A DNA stretch of 64,000 nt from Mesaphorura yosii (GCA_009869945.1 WIXG01000012.1:124001-188000), one strand, 5' to 3'. Shown: positions 51,858 to 63,722, numbered from the stretch's first letter. Numbers and translations: made by a program. Notes: generated by a model not told the origin, from the letters alone.

Positions 51858-52535
51858 ATGAAGAATTTCGGCTCATTTCTGCTCACCATCGCTTCCTTTC
51901 TTGCAATCTTCTGCACACATGCGCTAGCGCACGCTGTCGTCGACTGGCACCTGAATTACCTCGAGTCCTGTCTGCCGGACGTGGACGGAAGGGGCCCAGC
52001 TTGCGATCTAGCCTCAGGACTCACCTGCGACGACACATGGCATGTTTGCGTCTGCGAGCCTTCCTACGAGTACGAAGCTCAGGCTAAAGCCTGCATTTAC
52101 GCCCTGAACTCCGAGAACGAAGACGAAGGAAGCGAGATGGCAGAAGAATCCACAAGTTCTGACGAGCCACCGACAGAGACAACGCCAGAGACATCGACAG
52201 AGACAACGCCAAAGACAACGCCAGAGACAACGCCAGAGACAACGCCAGAGACAACGCCAGAGACAACGCCAAAGACAACGCCAGAGACAACGCCAGAGAC
52301 AACGGCAGAGACAACGCCAGAGACAACGCCAGAGACAACGCCAAAGACAACGCCAGAAACAACGCCAAGCACACCGACTCCAACCACGCCCACATCAACC
52401 AGCACTACTACAACAACGGAGCCTCCGTCGACAACTACGGGTGGTGGCGACATAACAGTGATCTCGTCATTCTTGGTGGTGGGGCTTGGACTCCTGCATC
52501 TGGCATGTTATACAAGCAGCAGAATCATATCATAA
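51858..52535 (+). CDS. Secreted Cys-rich / Thr-Pro-rich mucin-like protein, probably GPI-anchored
   Basis: A single 225-codon open frame. Residues 1-25 form a signal peptide (LLTIASFLAIFCTHALA). A short module follows with six cysteines (about 38-78, including HVCVCEPSYEY) that resembles the small EGF/EB-like modules of arthropod surface proteins. Next is an acidic serine stretch, then sixteen four-residue repeats of TTPE/TTPK type (about 108-171), a Ser/Thr/Pro spacer, a GGG, and a hydrophobic C-terminal tail (VISSFLVVGLGLLHLACY) with only a few residues after it, as in GPI-anchor signals. The Thr/Pro block is expected to be heavily O-glycosylated, making a stalk that holds the cysteine module off the membrane. 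No named family was recognised. It lies between two genes that face it and stands alone. Confidence 0.75.
   Translation: MKNFGSFLLTIASFLAIFCTHALAHAVVDWHLNYLESCLPDVDGRGPACDLASGLTCDDTWHVCVCEPSYEYEAQAKACIYALNSENEDEGSEMAEESTSSDEPPTETTPETSTETTPKTTPETTPETTPETTPETTPKTTPETTPETTAETTPETTPETTPKTTPETTPSTPTPTTPTSTSTTTTTEPPSTTTGGGDITVISSFLVVGLGLLHLACYTSSRIIS
52179..52370 (+). repeat. 12-bp coding minisatellite (16 units)
   Basis: Sixteen in-frame units of ACAACGCCAGAG and one- or two-base variants (AAG for GAG giving Lys; one GCA for CCA; the last ends AGC). The Lys-bearing unit recurs at intervals, which hints at a longer higher-order repeat. The repeat also opens long, artefactual frames on the minus strand. 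Confidence 0.95.
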
Positions 52536-53482
52536 ATCGTAGTACTAATTTTAATTAGTAGATCATTTGCAATTTGCCGGCTCCAGACTGTGATTTTAAC
52601 ACGTTTCATTGATTTTGATTTCGTAATAACATAAGCATCTTCGATTGCTGATTGCCGTCCAGTGTCCAACATGACATAACACACATTTTCAATGGGTTCG
52701 ACTTGAATTTACGTGTTCTGGATACCATTTTTGAAGAGCTTCGAGGTAGTTCACTTTATGCTGGATTAAATTGCACATTCATCTCGCACGTATGACTCAT
52801 TCTCTGTATTCTCATGGGCCCATTCAAATATTAAAATCACATTTTCGCGTTAAAGTGATCCGGGCCCAGGAAAGGACATGTGTCAATCAATCGTTCATTT
52901 TAACTGTATTACATCTCTCAGTTTTTGCACTCATGCTATGTTGCTCTCTCCGTGAGTTCAAATTTCGAAGAGTTTTTTTGTGCCCCAGCATGACCGGCCG
53001 ATTCGCCGGTTAATCCACGAACGCGAATCCTTATCAGGAAATTAGAATTTATTCGATTGCATTGGAAATTCCTTATCTTGCGCCCGCCAGAACAGAACAA
53101 GGTTTTGCTTTCTGTGAGATTAGTGAGATAAGAAACCGAAGCTGTAATTTGTCAATTTGCGTCAGTGATAGTGATAACAAGGCCGAAGCCAACAAACAAA
53201 ATGTAATGCGTGTATTGGATTCGATTCCAATTTGACATTAAATTGCAATTTCGACATTCATCGACAAAAAACGTGGCCAAGCTCTTGAGTCATGGATGAC
53301 ATAACATCGAGAACATGAGTCCATTTAGTGTAGTTTTGTCCTGATAAGCAACAATTTGCGAACACGTTGAGTCATGTGTTTTATGGATTTTAATGATGTT
53401 ATTTGGTACAACATACAGTTAGCACAGTGAATGAATGTCATCATCATCGTCAATCATCATCTTAGCTTTAGCTTAGCCTGGA
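52536..53482. other. Spacer between convergent genes
   Basis: Almost 1 kb between the mucin-like gene and the 3' end of troponin I. It holds an ATTAAA at 52,830-52,835 that may end the mucin-like transcript. Nothing else was recognised. Confidence 0.4.
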
Positions 53483-53488
53483 TTTATT
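53483..53488 (-). other. Poly(A) signal of troponin I
   Basis: AATAAA on the minus strand 130 bp beyond the troponin I stop codon. Confidence 0.5.
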
Positions 53489-53617
53489 GCTTAGAAACAA
53501 ATTAGTATCATTATCAAGTAGATGAAGTCGTGCTCGATTTTGTTGCTCGACGACTTGTCACGTGATGTTCGTATCGGTCATTTATGGTCACGCGTGGGCC
53601 ACAGCAGCAGCAGCAGC

Positions 53618-56600
53618 TTAGTTGGCCTCGACCTCAGCGACCTCAGCAGCCCCCTTCTCCTTGGCGGCCTTGGACCACTCGGGCTTCTCGTCCTTCTTCT
53701 TGTCTTTCTCCTCCTGCTCCATCTCAAAGTCCTTCTTCTTGACTTGCTTCAGTTGGTTACGGAAATTAAACTCGGCCGCCTTCTTCTGCAGCTTGGCGAA
53801 TTTGTTCTCGTATTTCGAGACCTTCTTCAGTGTTGGTTTCACGCTGCAATAAAATACAAGAAATCTCGTCAATCACATCAGCTTAATTGCTTATTGTTTC
53901 TTCGTTTGACCGACTTACAATTTGCCTCGCAAGTCATTGACCAGGATATTCAGCTCATTGATCTAAAATGCGGTGAAGCAGGCGAGAGAAAACAGAAACA
54001 TGAATTAGATCTTTGACAAAATGGTGGACACGGCAAAACGAGCACACGACATTGCACGAGCAACACACGTGGACGAACACACGTGGACGTACAGACACAA
54101 AGAAGACAACTCACAAGATGCAGGCAAAATAGTTTCTACAATTGGACATAGCGTGATCGTAAAACAAACATTGACACTTCGCAGATTTAATTTCAACGCA
54201 TATTAAAGGTGAACACCTCGAATAACAAGCACGACAGAAAACGAAAAGCACGTTCATTGTAAACAGTAGCAGGGTTTTTTTTGCAACAAGATGCGGGACA
54301 ACGGAAGAAATTGGCAAACACATGCTAACACATCCAAATTGTTGTGACACAATCGTCAATCTTCAAATCAAGAGCCAAATTCTAAGTTTGGTTCTAATTA
54401 TAAGTCTCAATGACCTCAGCATAAATGAAGAGGAGGTCAACTAATTTAGCCAGTACTGTTTTATTCTCTATTCTATTACTAAATCTAAGACGCCAATTTG
54501 CAATTCGCTTAATTAGAATTTGCTCTACAAGTACGAATAGCAAAAAGACGGCTTCATCAAAAATAAACTTTGTAACGACGAATTCTACATAAAACATGAC
54601 AAAGATTCAGAGACAAAAGACAGGATAGCGAAGTGATTGGTTGAGACAGTTGAGAAATAACACGTCAAGTGTCTTTGGGAAATGGGGAAGGAATGCTTGT
54701 GGTGTAATCGATTCAAGTAGAAGAGAAGATGATAGAACAGTTGCACTTGCGAATTGCGATGTTTAAACGCTTCAAAGAAGCCAACACATAAGAAGAACTC
54801 AAGTTGCTCAAGCCAAGCTGGCATGGCGGAGTGACGAATTTCTAACAGGCTAGCTTTCTTGATTTGTAGAGAAATTTCATTTTCACGTGGCTGGATTCGT
54901 GTCTAGACCCGATCAGAGTCCGAAATGTGGATTTGGAATATGAATTTCCGGAAGAAGAAACTACTGAATTAATTGTAGGCCTTTTTCGGGGCGACAGGGC
55001 AAGGAAGATGCTGAAGGGTAACTACAAATGAAGTTCAACTAGCCCGTTAGAATCCTTTTGACTCTCAAGTTGAAGCAGTGTTCAAGGTTTTGACTAATTA
55101 AACTCTACAATTTACGTTTACGAGTTTACACAACAAATCGACAGTGCACATTAATAATTACAAAAGTTTACGAGTTAAGTTAAGCACTCAACGCGTTGGC
55201 GTTTGTCAAGCAAGCGTTCATCATCAACTCTTCTACTTGCTCAGAACTCGGAGGAATTGTCTAATTAAGATTTCTGTCGTCGATTAATTCTTTTGCTTAG
55301 CGTTGTGACTTTTGATATGTTACGAGTACCAAAATGCGTATGCATTACAGAACGACTACGACACAATACGATTAGGACAATGGCAGCAGCAGCTCGAAGC
55401 CTTGTATGGCCACGGCATGGCGATCTCGTGCTCTAGAAGCCTGCTGCCAACGTGACACTGGACAGATGAACTCTTGGACTGCGTACCAAAAAAGGCCTAC
55501 AATTATAACAAATATGGCTTTGTATTTGGCTTTAGCTTTGGCGTAGCTTTGCTTTGCGAAAGCGGCTCATGAAAACGCGAAATAAATCAGAAATCCTACG
55601 ATTAAACTCAAACTAGGACGAAAGACTCATGGGAGAGTCTTTGACGAGATTCACGAGATACGAGATTATACAACTGTGGTACGAGGCTACAGTCGATACT
55701 CTTGAGTATCTTTGAGCTGGCTGGTGAAAATACCTCGTAATCCCTTCTTCGAACTTCAAATTCCAAATCCCATTTCTGATCCTCGCAAAGAGTAACGCGA
55801 TCGTAATATTGCTTACAAATCGCTTGCAGTTGCTCTGCATTACATGAAAAATACAAAAGTGGGTCAAAATTATGGCAACATGGTTGTTGATCTTCCATTT
55901 AAGAATTGTGTGCGAATTTGTACCGGAAACTGCAAGTGCGACCGACCTGAAATGAAGTTCCCCTACAAAAGAGAGCCTGCACCCTTGCTAAACTTTCACT
56001 ACGCTGTGCTTAATGCTTAGCTTGTGCAAAAACGTTCCACATGTAAAAATGGGCAGACTACTTCAAAATAGACAAAATTACGGTTCAACGTGTACAACAA
56101 AACATGTTCATACTGTGCTTTGTTCGGAGGCAACGAACGGACGGTTCTAGGCGAGCTAAGGAGCTAGAATTCTAGAATACGACTGGACATTTAGATACGA
56201 CGACTGGTCAGGTCACTGTCAGCGTATGAATCGGCAGCGGCAGCAGCGGACAAAAATCTACCACGCTATGGCACAATGCGCCACTGAGCGAGCGAGCGAG
56301 CATCTTTACCTCAAAGTCTTTGACTTTGTTTTGCCATTCAAGATCGTATTTGTCAGACTCCAGCCTCGCTATCTTTGAATGGTATTCCTTACAAACAGTC
56401 TGCAACTCGGCTAAAACAGCGATCACGGGCATTATGCATCAACATCAACATACAAAACTCAAAATTTCGCTTTTACTCTCTACTGTACAAAATTTTTCTG
56501 CGGCGGACTAAAAATAGCTTCATCCTGATCTGATCTGACGATGCTGGATTGGGTTTTCGCTTTTCGGTTTACGACAAAAGGAAGTTCTAGTTCTGCTCAA

Positions 56601-59600
56601 GCTCATGCAACCCAAGCGTTTGGGCTGACTTCGTTCGGGAAATGGCGAACTGCCAAAATTCTAATTTAAATTTTAACACAAAGATCAACATGGTCGACCT
56701 CAAAAATTGTAATTCATCCGAGTTTCCTGTTCCTTCTTGCCGAACTAGCGTAGTAATTCTTAATTCGTGTTTGTATTTATACCCTCATTCCTGATTCCTC
56801 ATTCTTTCGCGATCCGATTACATAAACCCTGAGTTCTGAATCAACTTTCATGCAATGCTCAATGCTCCATCAAAATTCCTCAGATTATGAAGTTTGATGG
56901 ATTTTTTGGTTGCACAAAAATTGTACAGCATGCAATAAACTAAACATGGAGTGCGTTGTATCAGTAAATAAAATTTTCGTATAACGTATCATTCTCGAGG
57001 AAGAAGAAAGTAACACCAGAACCAAAGTGACACACGCCACGCAGAGGGGCGAAGATCCTCTTGCATGCTAATTCTGTCATACTCATTCTTTGCATAATCT
57101 GCATGAGTGCAATTGCAATCAAATTATGTTGGATCCAATTTCGAACCGGCATTCAGAATTTCAGTGCATTTCGTGCTAAAAGCATGCCATTGTTGGGTGC
57201 GTGCATGTACCTCGTAGTCCTTAACCTTGACCGCATACTCCAAATCGTATTTGGCATTCTCCAGCGAAACTATGCGACCATGAAACTCTTGTGCCAGGCT
57301 CCGAAGCGAGTCTAAGCGAGCAGCACGTATTAACTCAAATAAAAATACTTGATTGTTGTTGTAATTTCGATCCTGAACTGAATTAAACTCATGATTTCTT
57401 AATATTTCTTAACTAACTGCTAGTTCATCGAAGAACCTGAGTAGATATTGATAAAGGGAAGTGAAGGAAGCAAGAAGTGGACGCAGTTGGGGTTCACTCG
57501 TCAAAATTCACCCTTTTAGTTGGAGAAGAACCACAAATCTGACAAACCTCTTCCTCTCCGTCAAAAGAAAAACTCTTCTCGTAGTGTAAATTAAGCATGC
57601 ACTAGAATGTAATGAAAGCTAAAAATTGCTGGCTTCTAATTCTAATCTTTCTCCTTACGAAGAATTTACTAAAACCTAAATCTTAAATTTTGTACATATT
57701 ATGAATGGTGGAATTGGTTTAAATGGCTTGATTAAAGTTACAACATCCAGGATGCAGGCGGAATTGCAGCTCAGCTCTGCGGGCATGCACTTAATTAAAT
57801 GAATAATTAGCAATGACATGCATGCGTCTTTATCGTTAATTAAGAAGACATCAAGCTCTGCAGGTAAAAACGTTTGGGGAATTGCTGTTGGGGTCTAACC
57901 TCGATATCTTTACGATGGACAAGAATTTCCAAATCGTACTTTTGATCTTCAATGATTCCAATACGTTTATGATACTCTTCACAAAGTGCTGACAATTGTC
58001 CTAGTAGAAATGTGCAGGATGCAGTGCATTGCTTATGCTGGCATGCGCTCATCCTCATAATCACATTCAAAAACAACTCGGCATAATTACGGGACGCGGA
58101 ACGCGAACGCGGCCAGGACAAAAAGATAGGAAGCGTGTAGTAAAAAAAGAAGAAACGGTAGTAAAAATAGCAACAGGATCAAAAGGTAAACTGAGACTTG
58201 GAACTGTTCCACGAAAAGGCAAAGACTAAAGGAAGGCAGGCAGCAAAAATCTAGTTTCGTGATTCGTGCGATGTGTCATCACAGGCGCTAACGCAAGACA
58301 CGAAATGACTGCACTGCAGCCGCAGCTCATTAGCGCAGATGCCTAGAAGAAATGATCTAACTGGCCTTCAAAAATTCGGCGTGATTACCCAATGCATATT
58401 GCATCCTGCTATTGCCTCTCTAAAATGTTCTGTTGATTATTGTGAATGAATCTGGGCCTAATCTTGGTTAATTGTGGTCAGTCGTCGCATACCTTCATTG
58501 GCATCCTCCACGTTCTTTGGCTTTCCGCATCGCTCTTCGATGATGCGCCTTCTCTCAGCCGCTTTCCTCTCCTGCTCCTTCTTCAACTCTTCTGCGGCCT
58601 TTTTACGCAGCAAAAGTCGGAGCTTCTTCTTTCTCTCTGGTGTCATGAAACCCTTCTTTCCCTTCTTGGCCGCTGCCTCCTGAGCAAGACGAGCACGGAC
58701 CTCGGCCTGGAGAGTAATAAATAAATCAATGGCAGCCAATCAATCAACAACTGTGATGACCAGCCAACGACCAATCATAAGGCAGAACTTAAATTCCATG
58801 CTAGTTGCTGAATGCTGATTGGTCCAGAGGCTATTTGTTTGTTTGAAATTCGTTACACAGGTCGCCATATTACCATTATCCCTTTACCGCTTATCTTATA
58901 ATAGTTGATAACAAATTCGGGTTAATAAAATTTTACATCAGAACTTACCTTCTTGGCGTCCATCGTCGCCTGCTTCTTCTTGCGATCCTGTGAGCAGCCA
59001 AGTCAAGAGCCGCGGTGATGAGTCATGAAATTAGAAATTGGCGTTGGCAGTCAGTCGTCAAGTCCTCACACATGTCGCGTCGGTCTATTTGTCGTCAATC
59101 AGCGAACACGATAATGACAGACAATGTTCTCTGCTCAACTGCGAAATCTCTGCATTTAATTTGAAAAAGGAAAATATCATGCGAATTTGCGTTGACTGAA
59201 GCAAACTGTTCACTGGAATTAAATGTAAACATTTGCACGAAATGAAATTCTGTGAACTAATTTAGAAAAATGGGCTGAAATGCTAAAAAGAACATGGAAC
59301 AGAAAGTCCGCCATACTTGGCGTCACTCCAAGAATACATTTTGGATGTAATGTCAAATCCCAAATCCCATGTGTCCTGGTTTTAAGTTACATAATTACGA
59401 ATTACGCATTTTGTAAATTCGGTCGAGTCACATTCAGTCCAAAAAGTCAAAATATTGTTCTAAAGGCCAATAATTGAATTCCGGCATGCCAAGTTTTCTG
59501 CAGTATAAAACAAAACCATTAGTTAATTGCCTGGCAGTCTGAGATCTAATTACTAAACTTCATTGTTGGATAGCTACATCCGGACTTTCGACATCCGAAT

Positions 59601-59760
59601 CTCACGAAACTCAGCGTGACATTCGTAAAACGAGTGAAACCTACGCTCTTCAGTTTCTCGCTCTTGTACTGGACGTGAGCGTGAGAATGGCTGAAGCTTT
59701 CTTCAGAGAAATTGCGAAGTGGCAGAAATTGACTACTTACCTTACCTCGTCATCCGCCAT
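53618..59760 (-). CDS. wupA: Troponin I with four mutually exclusive exons, complete
   Basis: Constant minus-strand exons: 59760-59746 (MADDE), 58987-58949, 58706-58493, then one of four 101-nt exons, then 53962-53919 and 53843-53618 (stop TAA). Any one alternative gives 212 residues. Troponin I is the inhibitory subunit of the troponin complex on muscle thin filaments. Seen: the conserved troponin C/T-binding helix region (KKGFMTPERKKKLRLLLRKK and following), the variable segment (residues 90-123), INELN...NDLRGK, the inhibitory peptide FVKPTLKKVSKYENKFAKLQ split over the last two exons, and an acidic Lys/Glu tail. Drosophila wupA starts with the same MADDE and has the same arrangement. No Pro/Ala-rich optional exon 3 was found between 59,745 and 58,988, and only one 3'-terminal exon was seen. 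Confidence 0.95.
55734..55834 (-). other. wupA: Troponin I alternative exon, most 3' (6b1-like)
   Basis: 101 nt, phase 1 in and phase 0 out, encoding about EQLQAICKQYYDRVTLCEDQ and then KWDLEFEVRRRDYE. The KWDLE with tryptophan and the double tyrosine resemble Drosophila exon 6b1. Its AG acceptor and GTATTT donor fit. Confidence 0.9.
56310..56410 (-). other. wupA: Troponin I alternative exon
   Basis: 101 nt with the same phases, encoding AELQTVCKEYHSKIARLESD followed by KYDLEWQNKVKDFE. Preceded by TTTTAG and followed by GTAAAG. Confidence 0.9.
57211..57311 (-). other. wupA: Troponin I alternative exon
   Basis: 101 nt with the same phases, encoding DSLRSLAQEFHGRIVSLENA followed by KYDLEYAVKVKDYE. 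It is the most divergent of the four at its N-terminal half: it has no cysteine where the others have one. Confidence 0.9.
57900..58000 (-). other. wupA: Troponin I alternative exon, most 5'
   Basis: 101 nt with the same phases, encoding GQLSALCEEYHKRIGIIEDQ followed by KYDLEILVHRKDIE. Donor is GTTAGA, weaker than the consensus GTAAGT, which may help regulate its use. Confidence 0.9.
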
Positions 59761-60130
59761 TGTGATTGTTAATTAGTTACCAAGAATAGAAAAGATTCCC
59801 TCGGAGTGTTCTCTTAATCTGTGGATTAACAACAAAGGCCCGTTTCAAAATGGCGGACGCGAATTCCAGAGCTTGCAAATAAAAGCCAAGCCAAATGCCG
59901 GCGCAGCGCGACTGCGGCCACAATTTGTGAACAGTGCAAATTAGCAACGCGTAGAAATTGGACACAATTGCACGTATCCGCAAAAATTGTGCACTGAAAA
60001 TTGATGCCAGCAATTGCCAAAACGCACGCCAATTTCGGGTATTCACTCACCAGCGGTTTCAAGAGAAGGAACTGGAGCTGCACGAGAGATGTTTTCGTTC
60101 TAAGCTCTCCCTGTTTGAAATACAACTACC
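59746..60130 (-). other. wupA: Probable troponin I 5' UTR exons
   Basis: Inferred on the minus strand: a first non-coding exon ending at 60,051 with a perfect donor (CTG|GTGAGT), an intron 60,050-59,819 that ends in a pyrimidine-rich CCACAG, and a second exon from 59,818 that holds the ATG at 59,760. The 5' end near 60,130 is a guess from promoter spacing. A 5' non-coding exon is normal for troponin I genes. Confidence 0.45.
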
Positions 60131-60157
60131 GTTCACCGAAATAGAATGCCCGTATAT

Positions 60158-60189
60158 CCTTAAAAGGCCGGGATCAGTTCTATTTTTAA
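60158..60189 (-). promoter_or_regulatory. wupA: Candidate muscle promoter: MEF2 site and CArG box
   Basis: CTATTTTTAA at 60,180-60,189 matches the MEF2 consensus YTA(W)4TAR in full, and CCTTAAAAGG at 60,158-60,167 is a perfect CArG (SRF-type) box 12 bp away. Both lie just upstream of the inferred troponin I first exon. MEF2 control of arthropod troponin I is established; use of these particular sites is inferred. Confidence 0.5.
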
Positions 60190-60905
60190 CACGGGGATCA
60201 GCAGCGCCGGCAGCAGAAGCAGATCACCTACTCAGTCTGAGCCTGAACAGTCGGTAGCTGAGAACGCTCGTGCTCCTGCTCCTGGCAGTGGGTTTGTAGT
60301 TTAGCACACAGTTTGTATGTCTTAATTCTTTCTGCACTGATCTTATGAATTTGATCCTGAGTTCGACAGGCAGCATTGGCAGTGGGTCGGTTGTGGATCA
60401 GGAACTGGTGATCATTCGAAGGTACATCAGAAACCGTCATGCCCGTCGCCCTCACCAATGAATAGCAGTTTGCTCAATGAAATACGATCAGAAGTACGGT
60501 TTCAGGGTGCTAATAGGGTTAACCAAAATTTTATACAACAGGTACCTGCTCCATGATCCGCATGCTGTGCTTTGGAGTTGAAGGTGAAAGCATCTTCCCA
60601 CATTGAAATCTTTCACAGAACAGAAACCTTCTGGCAGTTATTACGTCCTACTTTTTTAAACAAATGACATGATTTGTTATTCTTTAAGGTGATTTTGGTC
60701 CGAATCCAGGTAAAATGTTCGTAGCACATCGAATTTCTCGTTGACGTAAGTCGACTGCCAGTTGATTGTATACGAAAGAATTGGGGTTGAGGCTTGTGAG
60801 ATCATTTATCTCTTTTAATTAAACACTCAAATGACTCAAAAATAACATAATGGCAAATAATTAATGCACATAGTAAAAGTATTCAGCAACAAGTGCATTC
60901 TGAAT

Positions 60906-63454
60906 CTAAATTCCAGTTAGCCTTGTGTAATAAGAATTGAAATCAAGCCGGAGTAAGAACTGGGACAGATATTGGCCACTCTGTGGGTGAATGGCTAATC
61001 CTTTGAGCAAACTCAGCAGAAGATCCATATACTTTCTGAAATCTGATGAGAACTTCTCCACTTCGGCACTCAATCCTTCATTTATTGGCACATCTTTTGT
61101 CTCAAAATCTTCAATGTGCTTCTTCATAAAAGCCAGGAAATCCGAACACACGTTGAGCAGCTCGACGAGAAAATGTTTCACCTGATACAAAAACAATCGA
61201 AATTACCGTGAAATTGGTATAGGAGGCAAATTCTCGTGGAATTCGTTACCTTCTTGTTATTATGAAATGATTGCGCTAAAATGTTGCTTTGGAATGTACA
61301 GTGAGCCAATCGGATTTGATCGAAGTTCTCACTTTTCTCAATTGCGTTCATTAAAATGCTGTATTGACTCTCCAACACGTCAGCCTAAAACAAACATAAA
61401 TTGATTTAGGCGTATTCAAACAACAACAATTCCTTGGTTGAAGCGTCAGCTTCAGCGAAATCTTACCTGAAGATAATACTGTAAATGATCAATGAAGAAG
61501 CTCATTCCAATCTTTAAGTCCGCAGGCCCACGTTTAACCGGAAAGCGGAATAATTTTCGAGTGTTCACCCAAACCGTGTTCAATTCCAATTGAATTAATC
61601 GAACTCGAAGCAAAAATCGCAGCAATGAGTTGTACTCCTTCATTGGCGCTTCTGGGAAGAGAATTTGGAGCGGCCATTCCAACTGAATGTGGAGCTCAAT
61701 GTGTTTGATTATATTCAACAGTGTCCTGTCTGAATCTGAAGCAACATACCAAAAGAATGAATTTTGAATGGAAGAAGGGGAAGGTACTTGAAAACCACCT
61801 TGACGATCTTGACGCTTACCTGCTGGCATGGTACGAACGTTAACGTCAATATTTTGCAGCACGTCTTCTTGCACTTGCACTCTTGTGGCAGAGAGACGAA
61901 AAGCACCTTTGATGTCTGCAGAAAGTAATTTAGCTTTTCGTTTTCGATTTGTTGCTATTGAAGTATATAAAGTATTTAAGTGCGCTACCTGAAGGTCGTA
62001 TATTTCTCAAGTTGGACAAATTCAGGAGAAAGTCATGGAACAATTCGCCACGTCCAGTGAGGTAAAAGTCTTTGATCATTCCGAGATGTTTCGGCAAATC
62101 CGTTTCGGTCAAGACAAGGTGATGCATGTCCTGGAGAAAGTAGAAGAGTATGCTATGTTAACAAAGAGAACCAATTGAGGCATAAGCTCTCTACGCTTAC
62201 TTTCCCCACGGATGAAGCGATTGATTCCAATGCTTCGACCAGTTCCTCAGTTCGAAAAGTGTCGACCGGCAGTTTTTGCATGGTTTCGAAAAACTGTTTC
62301 TGCTTTGTGGTAATTTCCACTTTAGTTTCTGTGAATGGTAAATACGAACTTATAGCCTTCGTAAATGAAGACAAAGCATTTAGTCCTATGGTTCTTACTA
62401 TCTGAATTCTTAAGAATGCCAACGGAATTTCCAATGAACAGAATCTTCTCAACCAGGCTAACTGGGAAATGTGATGGAACAACGGAGTAATTGATCAAAT
62501 AATCTTCCATTGTGTTTCTGCATCCAGCTTTCACTTCTTCCGAGTCGTCAGGATCATCCAGCGTTTTCCTTTTCTGAATAAAGAACTCTTCAAATGGGTC
62601 CACAAGCGTCCCGAAAACTATCCAATTCGTGATTTGGCGATATAGCGTCCGGTTTAGCCATGGGACCAACCTGCAAACAAAACGGTAGTAGTGATGGCCA
62701 CGCCTCTCTAAGAACTTTTGATTGATTTTTACCGTTGCAGATAGTCTTTCAGATGAATGTGAGAATCGTAATCGGATTTGACAAGTTCGACAATGACGCA
62801 ACTACTCTTTTGCATTCGTATCTGCAAGTAACAAAAAACCGATGATTAGCATTGTCAGCGACCCTCCAGATCCACTTTCTTTCGACTAACATTTGCAATC
62901 ATTTCTGTCACGACACGGAATACCGTCCTGAACGGCTCTATCTCCGCACGAACTTGAGTTAATGTCATGTACGCGTTCTTTAAGATTTCCAACTCCAAAT
63001 CAACAAGTTTCTTGACGTACACATCGACAATTTCGCGAACTCCATTGCAGACTGACCCCAAGTACAGACCCACTTCTGCATTTTTGTCGTGAACGACAAG
63101 GTCTAAAATTTTTTCACACAGGTTATAAGTAGATAAAATAACCATCATCCAACGCCTTCATTATTCATTCACGTACTGGCAATGCTTTGTTGAGACTCCA
63201 GGTAATCAGCAATCTGTTTATGCAGCGTCGCAATTTCAAGCATGTCGTTCAGGACCACGACCTCCGACGGATGGAGCAGCGGCACTTGGAGGTCCTGGCA
63301 TACCTGTTAAATGCCCTTGGCCAATTAACCTTCACTCGTTGAATACCTCACTTGCACCTACGAGAGATTAATGAATTACCTTGAATGATGCACCATCGTA
63401 GACGAAGACGTCTCCCGGAAATCCATTTAACGCAAGAATTAATTCGTGGTACAT
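60906..63454 (-). CDS. TUBGCP4: Gamma-tubulin complex component 4, complete
   Basis: Eleven minus-strand exons with agreeing phases: 63454-63380, 63303-63177, 63102-62891, 62821-62733, 62670-62399, 62328-62201, 62130-61989, 61915-61820, 61735-61467, 61384-61250, 61181-60906; 606 residues (human GCP4 667). GCP4 is a structural subunit of the gamma-tubulin ring complex that nucleates microtubules at centrosomes and spindles (Drosophila Grip75). Landmarks: MYHELILALNGFPGDVFVYD at the start, LLHPSEVVVLN, GLYLGSVCNGV, the DPFEEFFI segment of the N-terminal GRIP domain, VEKILFIGNSV, IKDFYLTGRGELF which begins the C-terminal GRIP domain, LEWPLQILFPE, FFIDHLQYYLQ, and QFLLRLDFNSYYTRL at the end. Intron positions interrupt no motif. 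The shorter length comes from reduced linkers. An ATTAAA at 60,819-60,814 may end the message. Troponin I follows in tandem with no sign of shared function. Confidence 0.95.
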
Positions 63455-63716
63455 TGTTCCAAGGTAGAAATTAGAGCCAATAGTGCGTGGTTAAAACCGG
63501 GAATCGAAGAACTTTCTTCCGAATTTCTACACTAAAATGCGATCAAGCACGATGCCATTGGTTTAATCATTTTGAGATCTTGATATGCAATTTCTTCGTG
63601 TCATTCATTGCTGCACTGCGAAATACGAAACGACTGTGAACAAGATGTCAGCGATTTTTAATGGAATCGTCGAATGGTGATGGAACTTTTTAGGAACTTG
63701 AGATCATAAGTTGCGA

Positions 63717-63722
63717 TTTATT
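63717..63722 (-). other. Candidate poly(A) signal upstream of GCP4
   Basis: AATAAA on the minus strand, 85 bp past the stop of the edge frame and 263 bp before the GCP4 start codon. Confidence 0.35.

Noticed and set aside
51386..51916. 176-codon minus-strand frame overlapping the mucin start
   Set aside because: No domain, and it overlaps the well-supported signal-peptide region on the plus strand.
52084..52453. Minus-strand frames of 104 and 118 codons over the mucin repeat (Leu-Ala-Leu-Ser and Val-Ser-Gly-Val repeats)
   Set aside because: They are mirror products of a 12-bp repeat whose length is a multiple of three, which keeps other frames open automatically. The plus frame has the signal peptide and GPI-type tail.
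53522..54016. 164-codon plus-strand frame opposite the last troponin I exons
   Set aside because: Antisense shadow of Lys/Glu-rich troponin I coding sequence, which reads as Leu/Ser-rich on the other strand.
60228..60458. 76-codon minus-strand frame between GCP4 and troponin I
   Set aside because: No family resemblance; lies in the presumed troponin I upstream region.
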